From the NCBI RefSeq assembly GCF_018294505.1, contig NC_057801.1:429192619-429256618 (forward strand): 64,000 nucleotides of DNA, in the 5' to 3' direction. This DNA is from Triticum aestivum (lineage: Eukaryota; Streptophyta; Magnoliopsida; Poales; Poaceae). Made by a program: the position numbers and the translations under genes. Below are positions 1 through 12,207 of the stretch, piece after piece; positions within the stretch are counted from its first letter, which is position 1; every line of letters starts with the position of its first letter. The notes beneath the pieces were generated by a model. That model was given only the letters and a program-made list of their open reading frames with translations, ran no database searches and was not told the DNA's origin.

Positions 1-325
1 TCAAGTTTTTCTTCATAAGATTGCATTAAAGCATCAATGATATGTTTAGTAAAAGCTTTATTTTGACAATAAGCATGAGGAGAATTTAACACGAATTGCA
101 ACAAGGAAATACAATCTATTAAAGAACAATTGTCATATCCTTGAAATCCAAAATAGTGGGTTCATTGCTATGTAAAGTTTTGACCTCTTCAACCCCACTT
201 TTACCAATTTTTGCATCAAGATCTAAAAACTCCGAATCATTGGGACGCCTTTTAGCTAAAGTTGACTCATCTCCAGTCCCATCTTTATCAAGATTCATAT
301 TGGAAAACAAAGATTTAATAGGAGA
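1..325 (-). pseudogene. gypsy G1 gag, downstream part (broken)
   Basis: The minus strand is open from 325 to 119 and ends in a stop at 119-121. A shifted frame then stays open to position 1 and carries residues like SPHAYCQNKAF, which look like the same gag family. So I infer a frameshift near 130 rather than the true end of the gene. The reading frame at the upper end joins that of the 14,271-14,685 segment. No catalytic domain is in this stretch. The gag assignment rests on position (after PBS and leader of a gypsy 5' LTR) and on general resemblance to Triticeae gypsy gag proteins. Confidence 0.6.
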
Positions 326-330
326 CACAT
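326..330. repeat. Target site duplication of Sirevirus, left
   Basis: cacat directly before the LTR start (TGTAAGTGCA). The same five bases follow the 3' LTR at 14,266-14,270. Confidence 0.9.
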
Positions 331-1873
331 TGTAAGTGCATCTAGTGCCCCTTAGTGATTTTGGTGTATTGAAGACTTATAGGTTAAGGAACTAATGCGT
401 TTGTGAGTATACACAGGTCTATAAGTCTATGAGGAGTTTGATATTTACAGAGGAAGTCGACCCGTAAAAATGAATATCTTCGACTGAAGATTTTGGTATT
501 CCTAAAGACTTTCATGAAGACTTTGAAAGTAAAGAAATTGGTGTATCCGTGAAGACTTGATATTCATGCGAGGAATATGAAGCTTGAAGACTTTGGTTTT
601 CATAGTTTTGTTTTTCTCTTTCTTGAGTCATAGGAAACACCGTACTGTTAAAGGGGGTCGAGGAAATACTAAGGAAAAATTTCCATGTGATGCTCAACTC
701 AAAATCCTACACCTACCAAACCCTTCGAGTGAAGCCTTTGGAAATCTCATACAGTTCAGTCAATTTCTTCAGTGACAAAGATGAAGTTCTTCTGGTCGCT
801 GAGGAATTTGTTCTGACTAAGGAGTTAGGAATTCGCCAGTGCGGATTGCCTACACAGTGAGAAACATGATAGCCCTGAGGAATTTGAGAGTCAAATTTCC
901 GACCATTGCTGTGCTACGCGCCAACTATCCCAAAATATCTTATCCACCTAACAGTCATATTAGACAAGGGCATTTATGTCTTATCATGTCGGGCTGCTCC
1001 CTAGGCTATAAATAGCCGCCCCCTACAACCACTAGCTGGTTGGCTGCTCCGAGAGAAACTGACACTTGTCAATTGAGAGAAACCCATCCTCCGAGGACTT
1101 TGAGCGAAAATCATCGAGTGAGGAAAAACTCAAACCCAAACACCTACAAACCCTAAAGTGATTGAGCATCACTGAAGAGATTGATCTTGCGTGGATCCGA
1201 CGCTTGTTACCTTTGAAGACTGTGCTTTTTCCAGACGGTTAGGCGTCATGGTCTAGAGAATCCAAGAGGAATTGTGGATCGCTGAGTGACCGAGTCTATG
1301 AAGGTTTGGAAGTCGCCAGAAGACTTACCACGAGTGATTGGACGAGGTCTGTGTGACCTTAGTTCAAGGAGAATACGGTGAGGACTTGGTGTCCTGAGCT
1401 GCGTGCTCAGCGACTGGGTGTCCAGGACGGTGTGTCCTTGAGTTTAAATACTCAGCCACTCCAACCAAACGTACAACTAAGACAACAGTTGGAACTGGTC
1501 TACCAAATCATTGTCTTCACCAACCTTACTGGTTTTATTTCCTCAACTCTTTCATTTCCTCATTATTGTGTTGAGTGATTGTTCATATCTATGTTTGAAG
1601 ACTTTGACTGAAGACCTTCTCAATTTCCTCAGTTCAATTTCTTCAGTCTGTTTGTCTTCATCTTGAGTTATCATGTGTTTACGCTTCCTGTACTCTGTGC
1701 TTGTCTTCATTTCATCATGATGACTATGTCTGTATCCTGTTATGCTTACTTCTGAGTACTTATTCTGCTGCTAGTAGTTCTTTGCTAAGGAATTTCCCCA
1801 CCGGCAAATTCCTCAGTGAAGAATTCATAAAAATCGCCTATTCACCCCCTCTAGTCGATATAACACACTTTCA
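331..1873 (+). repeat. Sirevirus 5' LTR
   Basis: Starts TGTAAGTGCA and ends with CACTTTCA, giving a short imperfect terminal inverted repeat. It matches 12,723-14,265 base for base apart from scattered substitutions. It holds a TATA box at 1,007-1,014 and an unusual density of the word GAAGAC (at least eight copies on the plus strand). Short ORFs here (for example 584-775) recur in the 3' LTR and are not genes. Confidence 0.95.
1007..1014 (+). promoter_or_regulatory. TATA box of Sirevirus 5' LTR
   Basis: TATAAATA in the context CCTAGGC-TATAAATA-GCC. The same string is kept in the 3' LTR at 13,399-13,406. It would drive the genomic RNA, with U5 and the leader downstream. Confidence 0.75.
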
Positions 1874-1875
1874 AT

Positions 1876-1887
1876 TGGTATCAGAGC
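1876..1887 (+). promoter_or_regulatory. Primer-binding site (tRNA-iMet), Sirevirus
   Basis: TGGTATCAGAGC, complementary to the 3' end of initiator tRNA-Met, two bases after the LTR end. The following CAAGG also fits the extended primer site usual in Sireviruses. Confidence 0.93.
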
Positions 1888-1940
1888 AAGGTACTCCCTT
1901 GTTCTGTGTGATTTTGGTTTAACCACCTGGAGTTCTAGTT

Positions 1941-3649
1941 ATGTCGACTGCAGGATTGAGGAACGTTTCCTGCCCCATCTTTGACGGTCATGAGTATCCT
2001 CGGTGGAAGGCCATGATGAAGAAGCGACTCATGGCTATGGACAATGAACTATGGACCGTCACCAAGATCGGTCTTACCGATCTATGCAAGATGGCTGAAG
2101 CTGATGACATTCGCAAGTACACTCTCCTCAACCTCACAGCAAAGGATGTCATCTGCACAAGTCTGTCCTGAAATCAATTTAGGAACGTCATGCATCTCAA
2201 TCACGCGAAGCTAATCTAGGACCGTCTCTCTGAGGTCTATGATGGACATCTAAATCGTCATGATCCTTGGCTTGATGATTACAAGGAATCTCTCAAAGAG
2301 ATGACATTCGAACTAGAATCATCATCGTCCAACCCCTGCCTTATGGCAAAAAGTGCTAAGGTAAACGAATGCTACCTATCCGAGTCCAGTGATGATGAAT
2401 CTGGCGATGAATTTGGACCTAGCTATGATAAACTTGCTTCCCTTGCCACAAAACAACAAAGAGCTTTGGAAAAAGTTCATTACATGCTAAATAAGAGCGA
2501 TGATATGTTGGGTGAAGAAATGGATCAGTCAAAAGCCTTGGCTGAAAGTCTTCAGGGACTCCATTCCAAGTTTGACGATCTTCAAGGTCATCATAATGCT
2601 CTCTTATTTGATCACGAGAAACTTTCTCTTGAACTTCTTCAAAGAAAGCAAGATCTTGAGAATCTAAGAGTGAGTTATGAAGATCTTAAGAAGGATCACG
2701 ATTCATTACTTGCTCAACAAATCAACGCTTCTCAGGAAGAATTTGTTCCTCCATGCTTAAAGTGCATTGAACGTGAATCTGCTAATTCTTCACCTGAATG
2801 TTCAAATACTTCAACTGTTACAAATTCTTCACCTGCCTCTGCTATCACTAATTCCTCATCTGAGGACATTGCTAGTATCACTGACGATGCAGGGCTGAAG
2901 GAATTGTACACGACAGGCATGTACAAAAGCCTCAAAGGGCATCAAATTCTTTGTGATGTGCTCAAAAAGCAGATCCTCAACAGGAACCCTAGGAAAGAGG
3001 GTATTGCCTTTGAGAGGAAACTCAATGCTGATGGAACATATTGGAAGCCTGAGCAGTACCCCAAAACCTCATGGGTTGCTGCAAAGGGACCTCTAGTTGA
3101 TCCATCTAACTTATCTGGCTTTACATGTGAATCTCCTCATTCTTCTGATGAGTCATTTGACTCCAACTATAAACTGTTCAAAATCAGAATGGTGAAGTAT
3201 TTGCTAGATATGTTGGCACTAACTGCAGGAACAGTTCCCCTATGTAGAAAATCTGGGTTCCCAAAAGTTATGTTGAAAGTCTTCAGGTGAATGTCCTCAT
3301 GACACCACCAGTGAAGAACAGGAACCCCAGATCCAATTCATCATATGGACCTAATTCTTCACATGGATCAAATTCCTCAAATGGATCAAAGTCCTCATAT
3401 GAACATCATCGTGCTAACCCTTATGTTTCACAGGGTAGAGCTAAGGGCTATGAATATGCGCATTATTCTTCAAATCATTATGTTCATAAGTCCTTGAAGA
3501 ATTTCTCTGCTTATTCATATGCTTACCCTAACCCCTCTTATGTGAAACGCAATGGATTGGCTTCTATGCCACCATTCTCATATGGTGCTTGCAGAGTGAT
3601 GAACTCTTTGACACCCCTTCAGATGTGGGTGGTGAAGAAAAAGAACTAA
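1941..3649 (+). pseudogene. Sirevirus gag (broken)
   Basis: The frame begins at ATG 1941, 54 bp after the primer site, with a start region containing PRWKAMMKKRLMAM, typical of Copia gag N-termini. In-frame stops lie at 2169-2171 (TGA) and 2217-2219 (TAG). The frame then runs from 2220 to 3290 and includes a coiled-coil stretch (about 2440-2740) rich in Leu, Lys and Glu. The better-fitting frame switches by one base near 3180 and continues to 3649, ending in an Asn/Ser/Tyr-rich tail. I could not find a CX2CX4HX4C zinc knuckle. The expected gag length for the lineage is longer between 2170 and 2300, so part of the capsid region appears deleted. Structural protein of the virus-like particle when intact. 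Confidence 0.8.
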
Positions 3650-3861
3650 TTTCTTCTGTAGGGTCAGGTCTCCAAACGTGCTTTAACGTCTGATGAATTT
3701 GCTGGGGGCCTGACAAAAATGCCTGAAAGGACGCAGGCGAATCATGATGAAATGAACTTTCATTTCACACGTCCTCACACTGCTTATCTGTGCTATTGCT
3801 TGATGAAATTGAATTAATGAATTTGATGTCATATTCTTTGATGAAGTATATGAGTTCGTAG

Positions 3862-6800
3862 GATGCACTAATTCATCTGCAGGATGATCAGCCCAAAGCA
3901 AACGAGTGGGTTCTCGATAGTGGATGTACAAATCACATGACTGGTGACAAGAATCTATTGATGGATGCTCCCTTAACACCGTCACATCTGAAGCACAACA
4001 TCTTCGCTGACAAAGGCAAAAGTCAGGTATTGGGTCTAGGTAAGGTTGCGATCTCAAAGTATCGACACATGGACAAAGTCATGCTTGTCGAGTCCTTAGG
4101 ATACAACCTCATGTCTGTCTCAATGCTTTGTGATCTTGATATGGTTGTTGCCTTTGGCAAGTATCGTTGTGTTGTGATCATGGAAGCTGACCATTCCAAA
4201 GTCTTCGAAGGCTTTAGGAGAGGAGATCTGTATATTTTTGATTTCTCTACAGGACCACAACCAGCCGTGTGCTTACTGGCAAAAGCTTCAAAAGGCTGGC
4301 TATGGCATCGACGACTTGGTCATGCTGGCATGATGAATCTGAACACGCTTGCAAAGAAGAAGCATGTCATTGGCATTGAAAATGTCAAATTCCTCAAGGA
4401 TCACGGAGCTTGGGAAGCTGGAAAGATGACAAAGGCCAAGCATCCAGCGAAGACTATCATGACCACTACTCGTCCATTTGAATTGCTTCACATGGATCTC
4501 TTTGGTCCTAATCATTATTCTGCCGTTTCAAATGATGCACCCCTATATGGCTTTTTTATTGTTGATGACTATTCTCGTTACACATGGGTACACATTGTTA
4601 CTTACAAACATGAAGTGCAGGAAATCTTCAAACGATTTTCCTCGAGGGCTTCAACCAACTTTGGTGTGAAGATCAAGCACATCAGAACTGACAATGGGAC
4701 TGAGTTCAAGAATTCCGGTCTTGATGGCTATCTTGATGAACTTGGTATTACTCATGAGTTATCTGCTCCTTATACTCCTCAGCAAAATGGCATCATGGAG
4801 CGCAAGAACAGAACCCTCGCTGAAATGGCTCACACTATGCTTGATGAATACAAAACGCCTCGTCGTTTTTGGATTGATGCAATTGATACTACGTGCCACA
4901 TCATCAATCGGGTATATCTTCACAAATTCTTCAAGAAGACTTCCTATGAACTCCTCACTGACAAGAAACCCAATGTGAGTTATTTCAAAGTCTTCGGTGC
5001 TAAATGTTGGATTAGAGATCCTCATCACAATGCTAAATTTGCACCGAAAGCTCATGAAGGTTTTATGCTTGGTTACGGAAAGGACTCGCACACCTACAGA
5101 GTCTTCAACAACGTTCTTCACAAGGTTGTTGAAACTGTAGATGTGCGGTTCAATGAAACTAATGGCTCGCAAAAAGAGCACCTACCTTCTGTAATAGATG
5201 AACCAGCACCTGAGGATTCTGTCAAGTTCAAGGCTACTAAGGATGTTATTCCTACCGAAGAATCTACTGAAGAATTCATTCCAGAACATGTAGAAAATCG
5301 AGCTGGTGCACCTGATGAAAATGCTGATCAAATTCCTCAACTACAACCAGCTCATCCTCGCATTGCAAAAGAAGTGCAACTTGAAAATATCATCGATGAC
5401 ATTCGAGCGCCAGGTCCTCTCACACGCTCAAAAGCTTCACATTTATCTAACTTTTGTGGGCACTATGCTTTTGTCTCTATTACAGAGCCCACTAAGGTAG
5501 ATGAAGCATTTCTGGAGCCTGAGTGGATTCAGGCCATGCAAGAAGAATTACATCAGTTCGAGCTCAACAATGTCTAGGAACTAGTCAAACGTCCAGATCC
5601 TCGCAAGCATAATATCATCGGCACAAAGTGGATCTACCGCAACAAGCAAGATGAAAATGGCCTTGTGGTGAGGAATAAGGCACGACTTGTAGCTCAAGGC
5701 TACACACAGGTTGAAGGAATTGATTTCGATGAAACTTTTGCACCTGTTGCTAGACTTGAGGCTATTCGCATATTACTTGCTTATGCTAACCATCATAATA
5801 TTATCTTACAACAAATGGATGTGAAAAGTGCATTCCTCAATGGTAAGCTTGAGGAAGAAGTATATGTTGCTCAACCCCCAGGTTTTGAAGATCCAAAGAA
5901 TCCTGACAAAGTCTTCAGACTCAACAAGGCCCTGTATGGCCTCAAGCAGGCCCCTCGGGCGTGGTATGACACTTTGAAGGAATTCTTCATGAAGAATTGC
6001 TTCACACCCGGTTCACTCGACCCTACTCTTTTCACTAAATCTTATGATGGTGAACTGTTTGTGTGCCAAATATATGTTGATGATATTATCTTTGGCTGTA
6101 CTGACCAATGTTATAGTGATGAATTTGCCTATATGATGAGTGAAGAATATCAAATGTCTATGATGGGAGAGTTGAAATTCTTCTTAGGTCTTCAAATTCA
6201 TCAACAGCACAATGGCATATTCATATCTCAGGAGAAATACCTCAAGGAAGTTCTGAGGAAATTTGGCATGCAAGATTGCAAAGGCGTCAAAATTCCTATG
6301 CCCACAAATGGCCATCTATGCACTGATGAAAATGGTATTGACTTCGATCACAAGGTATACCACTCCATGATTGGTTTGTTATTGTACTTATGTGCATCTA
6401 GGCCAGATATAATGCTTAGTGTTTGCATGTGTGCCCGATTTCAAGCTGCACCGAAGGAATCACACCATAAGGCTGTGAAGCATATTCTTTGATATCTAGC
6501 TCACACACCAACACTAGGATTATGGTACCCCAAGGGCTCTACTTTTGATCTCATTGGATGTTCTGACTCTGACTATGCTGGTGATCGTGTGGACCGCAAG
6601 TCAACATCAGGTACTTGTCATTTCCTCAGATGATCTTTGGTCTGTTGGTCCTCGAAGAAACAGAACTGCGTGTCACTGTCTACTGCAGAGGCTGAGTACA
6701 TTGCTGCTGGTTCTTGCTGTGCTCAACTGCTATGGATGAAGCAAACCCTCAAGGACTACGGCATCAATGTGAAGAATGTGCCTCTCCTCTGTGACAATGA

Positions 6801-6996
6801 GAGTGCCATCAAGATTGCTCACAACCCAGTTCAGCACTCGAAGACAAAGCACATTCAGATTCATCATCATTTTCTTCGTGATCATGTGTTGAAGGGCGAC
6901 ATCTCCATCGAGCACGTGAAGACTGAAGAACAGCTAGCGATATCTTCACAAAGCCCTTGGATGAGAAGAGATTTAGCAAGTTGCGGTGTGAGCTAA
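3862..6996 (+). pseudogene. Sirevirus pol: protease, integrase, RT, RNase H (stops only)
   Basis: One frame for 3.1 kb, with no frameshift but three in-frame stops: 5575 (TAG), 6490 (TGA) and 6631 (TGA). Domains in order: aspartic protease with DSG at 3916-3924; GAG-pre-integrase with the LWHRRLGH motif near 4303, where the second pair of zinc ligands is lost (the usual CxxC reads AWEA); integrase core with HMDLFGP, RTDNGTEF and the Glu in QNGIMERKNR; the W in the RT-linking motif lost as TAG; RT with the DVKSAFLNG and YVDDI motifs (YVDD near 6073); RNase H with STAEAEYIA and the CDNESAI motif. The order protease-integrase-RT-RNase H defines Ty1/copia. The TAG fits TGG-to-TAG and the TGA at 6490 fits CGA-to-TGA decay. 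It would have made the copying and integration enzymes. Confidence 0.92.
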
Positions 6997-6999
6997 ATA

Positions 7000-7333
7000 T
7001 CTTAGAATCTTCGAATGTTCTATGAAAAGGACACACATCCTGACACTTATGCAAAATTGATGACTTAGATGTGCAACACATGAAGAAACGTTTTTCTTCA
7101 ATCAATGAAGAATAACACTCTAAGTGTGAAGAAATTAATGAAGAATTTGATTCTCAGAACCCTATGACAATTGTACGCGGTGTCTGAAATCATCATTCTT
7201 ATACGGTGGGTCACGCCACCACCAAAGTTGAAAATTTTCATTTTTGAAATTCCTCGGTTTTTGAAATTCTTCAGTTTTTCAAATTCTTCAACTTTGCAAA
7301 ATTTTCACTGTTTTCGTCGTTTTTCTTCATTGG

Positions 7334-7390
<57 letters not shown>

Positions 7391-7760
7391 TTTATGTCCT
7401 ATACAACATTCACTTATGGCTATTTCTTCAAGTTGCATTTTCTGCTAAGTGAATGTGATCGGACCCTTTCCCCTCTATGCTATACTCAACCCAATCTATT
7501 CACAAATTCTTCATGTGCATTCTATTTGAAACTCGTTCAAAATCTTCACTGTGTCCTTGTCAGCTGAAGAATTTGCGAACGGAACTTAAACTTATCTTAT
7601 CCAAATTTTACGGTTTTACCGCTCAAACCGTTCCGTATCCCACGATAGACTTATCTATTCACCCACGATCTAACACGATCTCCACTTCTCAGTACGTGGG
7701 TGACACATGTCAAGCGAATGAGAAGGGTCAGGGGCACGTTCATCCTAAATCTTCGGGCGA
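7000..7760 (+). other. Sirevirus spacer between pol and the extra gene
   Basis: AT-rich, without a convincing reading frame. It includes a (TA)n tract and repeated words such as AAATTCTTCA. A 171-codon open stretch at 7477-7992 crosses the TATA box and the CT-rich leader and is not treated as a gene. Confidence 0.6.
7335..7387. repeat. (TA)n microsatellite, about 26 units
   Basis: An uninterrupted TA dinucleotide run inside the pol-to-extra-gene spacer. A likely polymorphic marker, but hard to place uniquely because it lies in a repeated element. Confidence 0.95.
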
Positions 7761-7778
7761 ACAGTTTTTTACTGCGAC

Positions 7779-7786
7779 TATAAATA
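7779..7786 (+). promoter_or_regulatory. Apparent internal promoter TATA box
   Basis: TATAAATA followed by CCCC, then a CT-rich run (7790-7850) and AAACCCTAG with CG-rich sequence. This is the usual layout of a plant core promoter plus 5' UTR. It lies about 730 bp upstream of the ATG of the extra gene, so it could give that gene its own transcript. Expression is inference. Confidence 0.5.
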
Positions 7787-7789
7787 CCC

Positions 7790-8510
7790 CCTCTCCCCTT
7801 CCTCACTTCCTTTACTCCGCTCGACCGCTCTCTCTCTCTCGCTCGAGCTTCTCAAACCCTAGTGCCGCCGCTACTCCATCGTCGCCGGTGAGGAAGAGCT
7901 TCACTGCCTCGACCTCGTCGCCGTCGTACTCGCGCCGACCGCGGAAATCTTCACTCCGCCGCCGCCGTAGCTGTCTTCCTCCGCCAAGTTAGGGCGTGGA
8001 AGATCTACACCGACGAACTTCACTGTTCTACTTCTCAGTTCGTCGTGTTCTTCATCCAGGGTAATTAAAAGTTACTTTTACTGCCCTCTTTTGATTCGAA
8101 ATTTCACAACAAAATCTTCAAAGGTGTTTTATTCTTCAAATCCTCACACACAAAACACCTCACTAGTCATCTGTTCTTGATTCGTTTCTCTAAGCATCAT
8201 TTTTCTTCAAGATTCCTCAATTGTGTGGATCTTCGATCTATACAACTCTGGAACCTAAGACAAAGAACGCTTAGTGAAATTCTTCAAGGCTCATCTGGTC
8301 AAATTCCTCAAACTTGTTCTTTTTGAAAAACCTTCTGAGAACGCATATGACCTCTCCAAATTCCTCGCAACTATACTCTGTTCACAGGTACTCATGTCCG
8401 CTGCTGAATCACTAGGTTCTCATCAACTTAACTCATTTGCAGTGTTCCTTGAAGAAAAATTGCATACTTCTTCAGAAAATTCGATTGTTCAAATTCCTCA
8501 TCTGAAGAAT
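7790..8510 (+). other. Putative 5' leader of the extra gene, possible intron
   Basis: CT- and GC-rich start, then AT-rich sequence from about 8060. A possible splice donor (CAG then GGTAATT) lies near 8057, and a CAG acceptor-like site (TTCACAG) lies near 8388. This resembles a 5' UTR with an intron, but I cannot prove splicing. Confidence 0.35.
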
Positions 8511-11500
8511 ATGGCTGATGGTAAGAAGCCGCAGAAAGGAGGAAAGAAGCCTGAGGTCATGACTGCTTTTGAAATCCCTGAGGACCTCTATGCTGACTAT
8601 TGCACACCTGATGAGGCCGGTTCGGAAAAGAAAGCAAGACTCAGTGCAAGGTGCGCATACAGAGGATTGAACGGAGATGGGCAAGAGAATGGAGGGAGTA
8701 CAGATATGTGACTCCGAAGTACATGAAGAAATTCGCACTGAATCCTCCATGCCCAAGAGCTCCATTGGCACCTGGCTAAGAAGCTGACCCCACCAGCATC
8801 AAGCATGGTGAGGATTTTCCTAAAGAATGGGCCAAACGCCAAGCTAAGTTGGCGAGACAAGCCAAAGAAGTAGTGACGAAATTCAATGAAGACTCTGCTG
8901 CTGCTGCTGCCACTGAGGCCTCTGTCAAGCCTAGAAAATCTATGGCAAAGAAGCCCGCTCACAAGCCAAGTGCTTCACCAACTATGCCCTCACGGACAAG
9001 TTCCTCAACAATGCCCTCAAGGCCAGAATCTTCAAAGCCCTCACGGCCAGAATCTTCAAAGCCCTCACGGCCAGTCCCTCATGCTGCTCCTGCTCCTCCA
9101 AAATCCTCAGCTCCTCCTCCAAAGTCCTCAGCTGCTCCGGCAAAGTCCTCAACACCTGTGCATCTGGCCACGTGCCAAAGGACTACAGGCATCTCTATTG
9201 CCTCTGGTGCCTCAGCAAGTTCATCAGCTGCACCAAAATCTTCATCAGGCCCCACTCTGCTGAAGACAAAGGCCACGGCTGGTCGAGGTCCTCGGCCAAG
9301 TCCGAAGAAGAAACAAGTTGCCTTCCAAGTGCCATATGACGATGAAGCTGATGATGATGAACTTGCATAAATCATTAGAGACCGACAAGAAAGGGCCGCT
9401 AGAGCCAAAGGCACAAATGTGCCACTGCTTTTGGATCCAAGGGCGATCCTTGATTACATTGATCTCTGGCACAAGGATCCAAATACTCCTATGCCTGATT
9501 GCAATTTGTCTCCTGGTCAAAGTCACATGCTGACCCATTTCATCACTGAAGAGAAATGGAAATTTGAGAAGGCCAGGCAGATCAAGAAGGCTCAGTTCAG
9601 AAAGGAGAAGTTCCTGAAGAAACACGTTGTTCATATGACAACTGATGAACTCCTAAAGATCCAAGCTGAAATCAAAGCCCTCAGCGATGATTTCAATGCT
9701 TACTATGCTGATTGGCAAGGAGCCAAAGTCAGGTTTGTGAAACTGACTGAGAAATTCACAAATGTTGCAGCCCCATCGCAACAAGAAATTCCTCAAGCTG
9801 AAGCTTCTGCTTAGCAAACTGAAGAACATGCCAGCACCGCTGATGACATTCAGGCTGCTGAAGAAAATGCTAGTTCCAGGGCTGATGACTCCATTCCAGC
9901 CGCTGAAGAAATTGTCAGGGCATCCACTAGTGGTGCGCCTGAAGAGACTGAAGAAGTCAGGGCAACTGCACCAGTTGCGCCTAAGGAAATTCAACCAGAT
10001 TCCTCAGCTCCTCCAGCGCCTACACCAACTCCTATTCTTCCATCTGCATCAGATGTGAGGAAGACCAAGGCTGCAGAGCGAGCTGCAGTGAAGAAACGGA
10101 AAGCATCCAGTGCTTCAGAATCTTCAGCTCCAAAGAAGATGAAGCCTCTTACAAGCTCTATTGAAAATCCAATTGATGCTGTTCCGATTTCCACCATGCC
10201 ATCAAAGGACCTTGTTCCTTTTGGTGAAGAATATGAGATCCCAAGCGGATCTAATGAAGAACCTCAATCTGCTGCTTCGTCAGAGTAGGTTGATGCAGAA
10301 ATTGAAGTGGATACGATCCCTTCAACGAATGTTGCTGCCTCGCCAATGCCTCAGTTCACAGCTGAAGAGCCTGGCATTGAAGAAAATGAAGATGAAGACG
10401 TGGACATTGGCTGCACAACACCCATGATGAATGATGATTTTTGGGAAAGTCAGCACCCCAATTCTCCACTCTTCACGCCACTACAACAAATACCTCAGTC
10501 CCCTGCACCAACAGTTCAAATGGGCTCTGAAGAAACTCATCCCACCTCGTCTGTGCACGAAGAAATTCTAGCCACTAGTGCTGATGAAACTGCTGTTGCT
10601 GATCCTCTGAACACGCAGACTACAACTGAAGAGGAACCAGAAATTCCTCAGCCTGAAGAACCTGAGATTGTGATTCCTGAGGTTGTGATGCAACTCACTG
10701 ACACTCCTCTGCCCAAGCCAAAGGATCCATTCTCAAAGAAGCAAAAGTTCAAGGCTGAAGATTTCTTCAGCGAGCATGTGTTCTTCACTGACTACAACCC
10801 CTATGACTCTGCTCGCATAAGGAAGAGGCGTTTCTGGACTGCTAGTCAAGCCAATTTCTATTCCTCAGTACTGTTCGACAAAGACAAAGTCTTCGATCAT
10901 GAACATATTCCTCATGTGGACATGGAGTCTCTGCCGTGCTTCGAGCCAGTCCTCAGTGTTCTTCATGATGCTGGATTACTGAACTTCTGCACTGACATCT
11001 GTGACTGGAATGAAGAACTCATTCTTCAATTCTATGCAACGCTGCACATCACAGGAAACTCTGAAGATGTGAATTCATGGGTGCTGGACTGGATGTCTGA
11101 AAACACTCACTACAAGGCACCAACAACTGAATTGCTTCGTGCCCTCCCACTCAGTCCTCCCCTTGACGGTGCTCGTTGCGTCTATAGTGAACCTGAGCTT
11201 TCCAATCATTTCATGCAAGTGCTGATGAAGCCTTTGAAGCCAGGGCAGGCTCCTCGAACCAAATTCCTCGTCAAGGAATTACTATATGTGCCTCGGACTG
11301 TCTATCGCATTCTGACGAAGACAATGAGTCCTATCAAAGGCCACGACTCAAATGATGAAGAGGTCGTTGGCATCATGAAGAATATGCTTTTCAATATCAT
11401 TCATGGCGTTCCCGTCAACTTCCATGATTTCTTCATGAGGACTCTGGCAAATATTGCTATGTCACCATTTGAGCTGAAGCCTTATGCACCATGGATTATG

Positions 11501-12154
11501 AGATTCATCAGGACACGGGCTTCACTAAACTACAAAGCTGACACTTTGAACCATGGCAGCTACTTGCCTCCGATTGAAGTCCTCAAACGGACATATTCCT
11601 CAGCTGATGACAAAGGCAAGGCATCTGCTATGATAGATGAAGGCATTCGTCCATTGGATGGTCAATTTCGCAAGGCTGCATCCTACACCACCAATGATGA
11701 CTCTGCCACACATGATTCTGCCGCCAAGCAAAATCCTCAAGCCACAGCACCCAGGGTGATGACTGATCGTGAGTTACTCCTCAGTATTCATCAGAAGGTT
11801 GATCGCAATCACAAATGGGTCAAGCGTCAGTTTGGTTCAATTCTTCACAACATGACATCAACACACAATGCAGTGAAGAAAAACCAATACTACCTCCATG
11901 AAACCTTCAACCATACCTGGGCCGTTCTATCACATGTCTACAGCGCTGCAGATCTGAAGAATATGGGTCTCAAGGAAGAATTTGACTGGTCTGCACCTCC
12001 ACCAAAGAAATTCAAGTAGGTCAAGGTTCCTTCCTTGGTGGCCAGCTCCTATTCTTCATCGCGCGACACTGATGAAAATGAAGATTTGGATGACGCTGCG
12101 GTAGGCCCTACTACGACAACCGACCCCGACGCTGGCGCTCCTCCATCAACTTGA
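8511..12154 (+). pseudogene. Sirevirus extra (envelope-like) gene, degraded
   Basis: Starts at ATG 8511 (MADGKKPQKGG). One shift near 8640 moves it to the frame used up to 12,154. That frame is interrupted only by stops at 8777, 9368, 9812, 10286 and 12017. Several of these fit CAA-to-TAA or CAG-to-TAG changes. Restored length would be roughly 1,200 codons. The first half is Ala/Ser/Pro/Lys-rich with short repeats (9018-9150, SSKPSRPE-like units) and basic patches (KKRKASS). A folded domain follows (about 10,790-11,560) with motifs such as DICDWNEEL and HGVPVNFHDFF, then a C-terminal helical part. This resembles the region that plant annotations call envelope-like or putative plant transposon protein in Sireviruses. 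I see no clear signal peptide or transmembrane helix, so an envelope role is not supported here. Function unknown. Confidence 0.75.
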
Positions 12155-12207
12155 TATTCTTCAGGGGCGTTAGTCCTCAGTTTCGATCCTTTTGGTCATT
12201 CGATGAC

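Larger units (their letters stand above)
1..330 (-). mobile_element. Ty3/gypsy element G1, left fragment beside the Sirevirus
   Basis: This is the continuation of the minus-strand gypsy element whose other part lies at 14,266-16,595. Removing the Sirevirus (331-14,265) and one copy of its cacat duplication brings the two halves together in one reading frame on the minus strand, so this is a single element split by a later insertion. The element runs off the left edge of the window, so its 3' LTR is not seen. Confidence 0.85.

Noticed and set aside
584..775. 63-codon ORF that appears twice (also at 12,976-13,167)
   Set aside because: Both copies lie in the Sirevirus LTRs. Conservation follows from LTR identity, not from coding.
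7477..7992. 171-codon ORF in the Sirevirus spacer
   Set aside because: It spans the TATA box and the CT-rich leader and shows low-complexity Ser/Arg/Pro composition, so it is more likely untranslated leader.
8511..12154. True viral-type envelope protein
   Set aside because: No signal peptide or transmembrane segment is visible. The family label alone does not support an envelope function.
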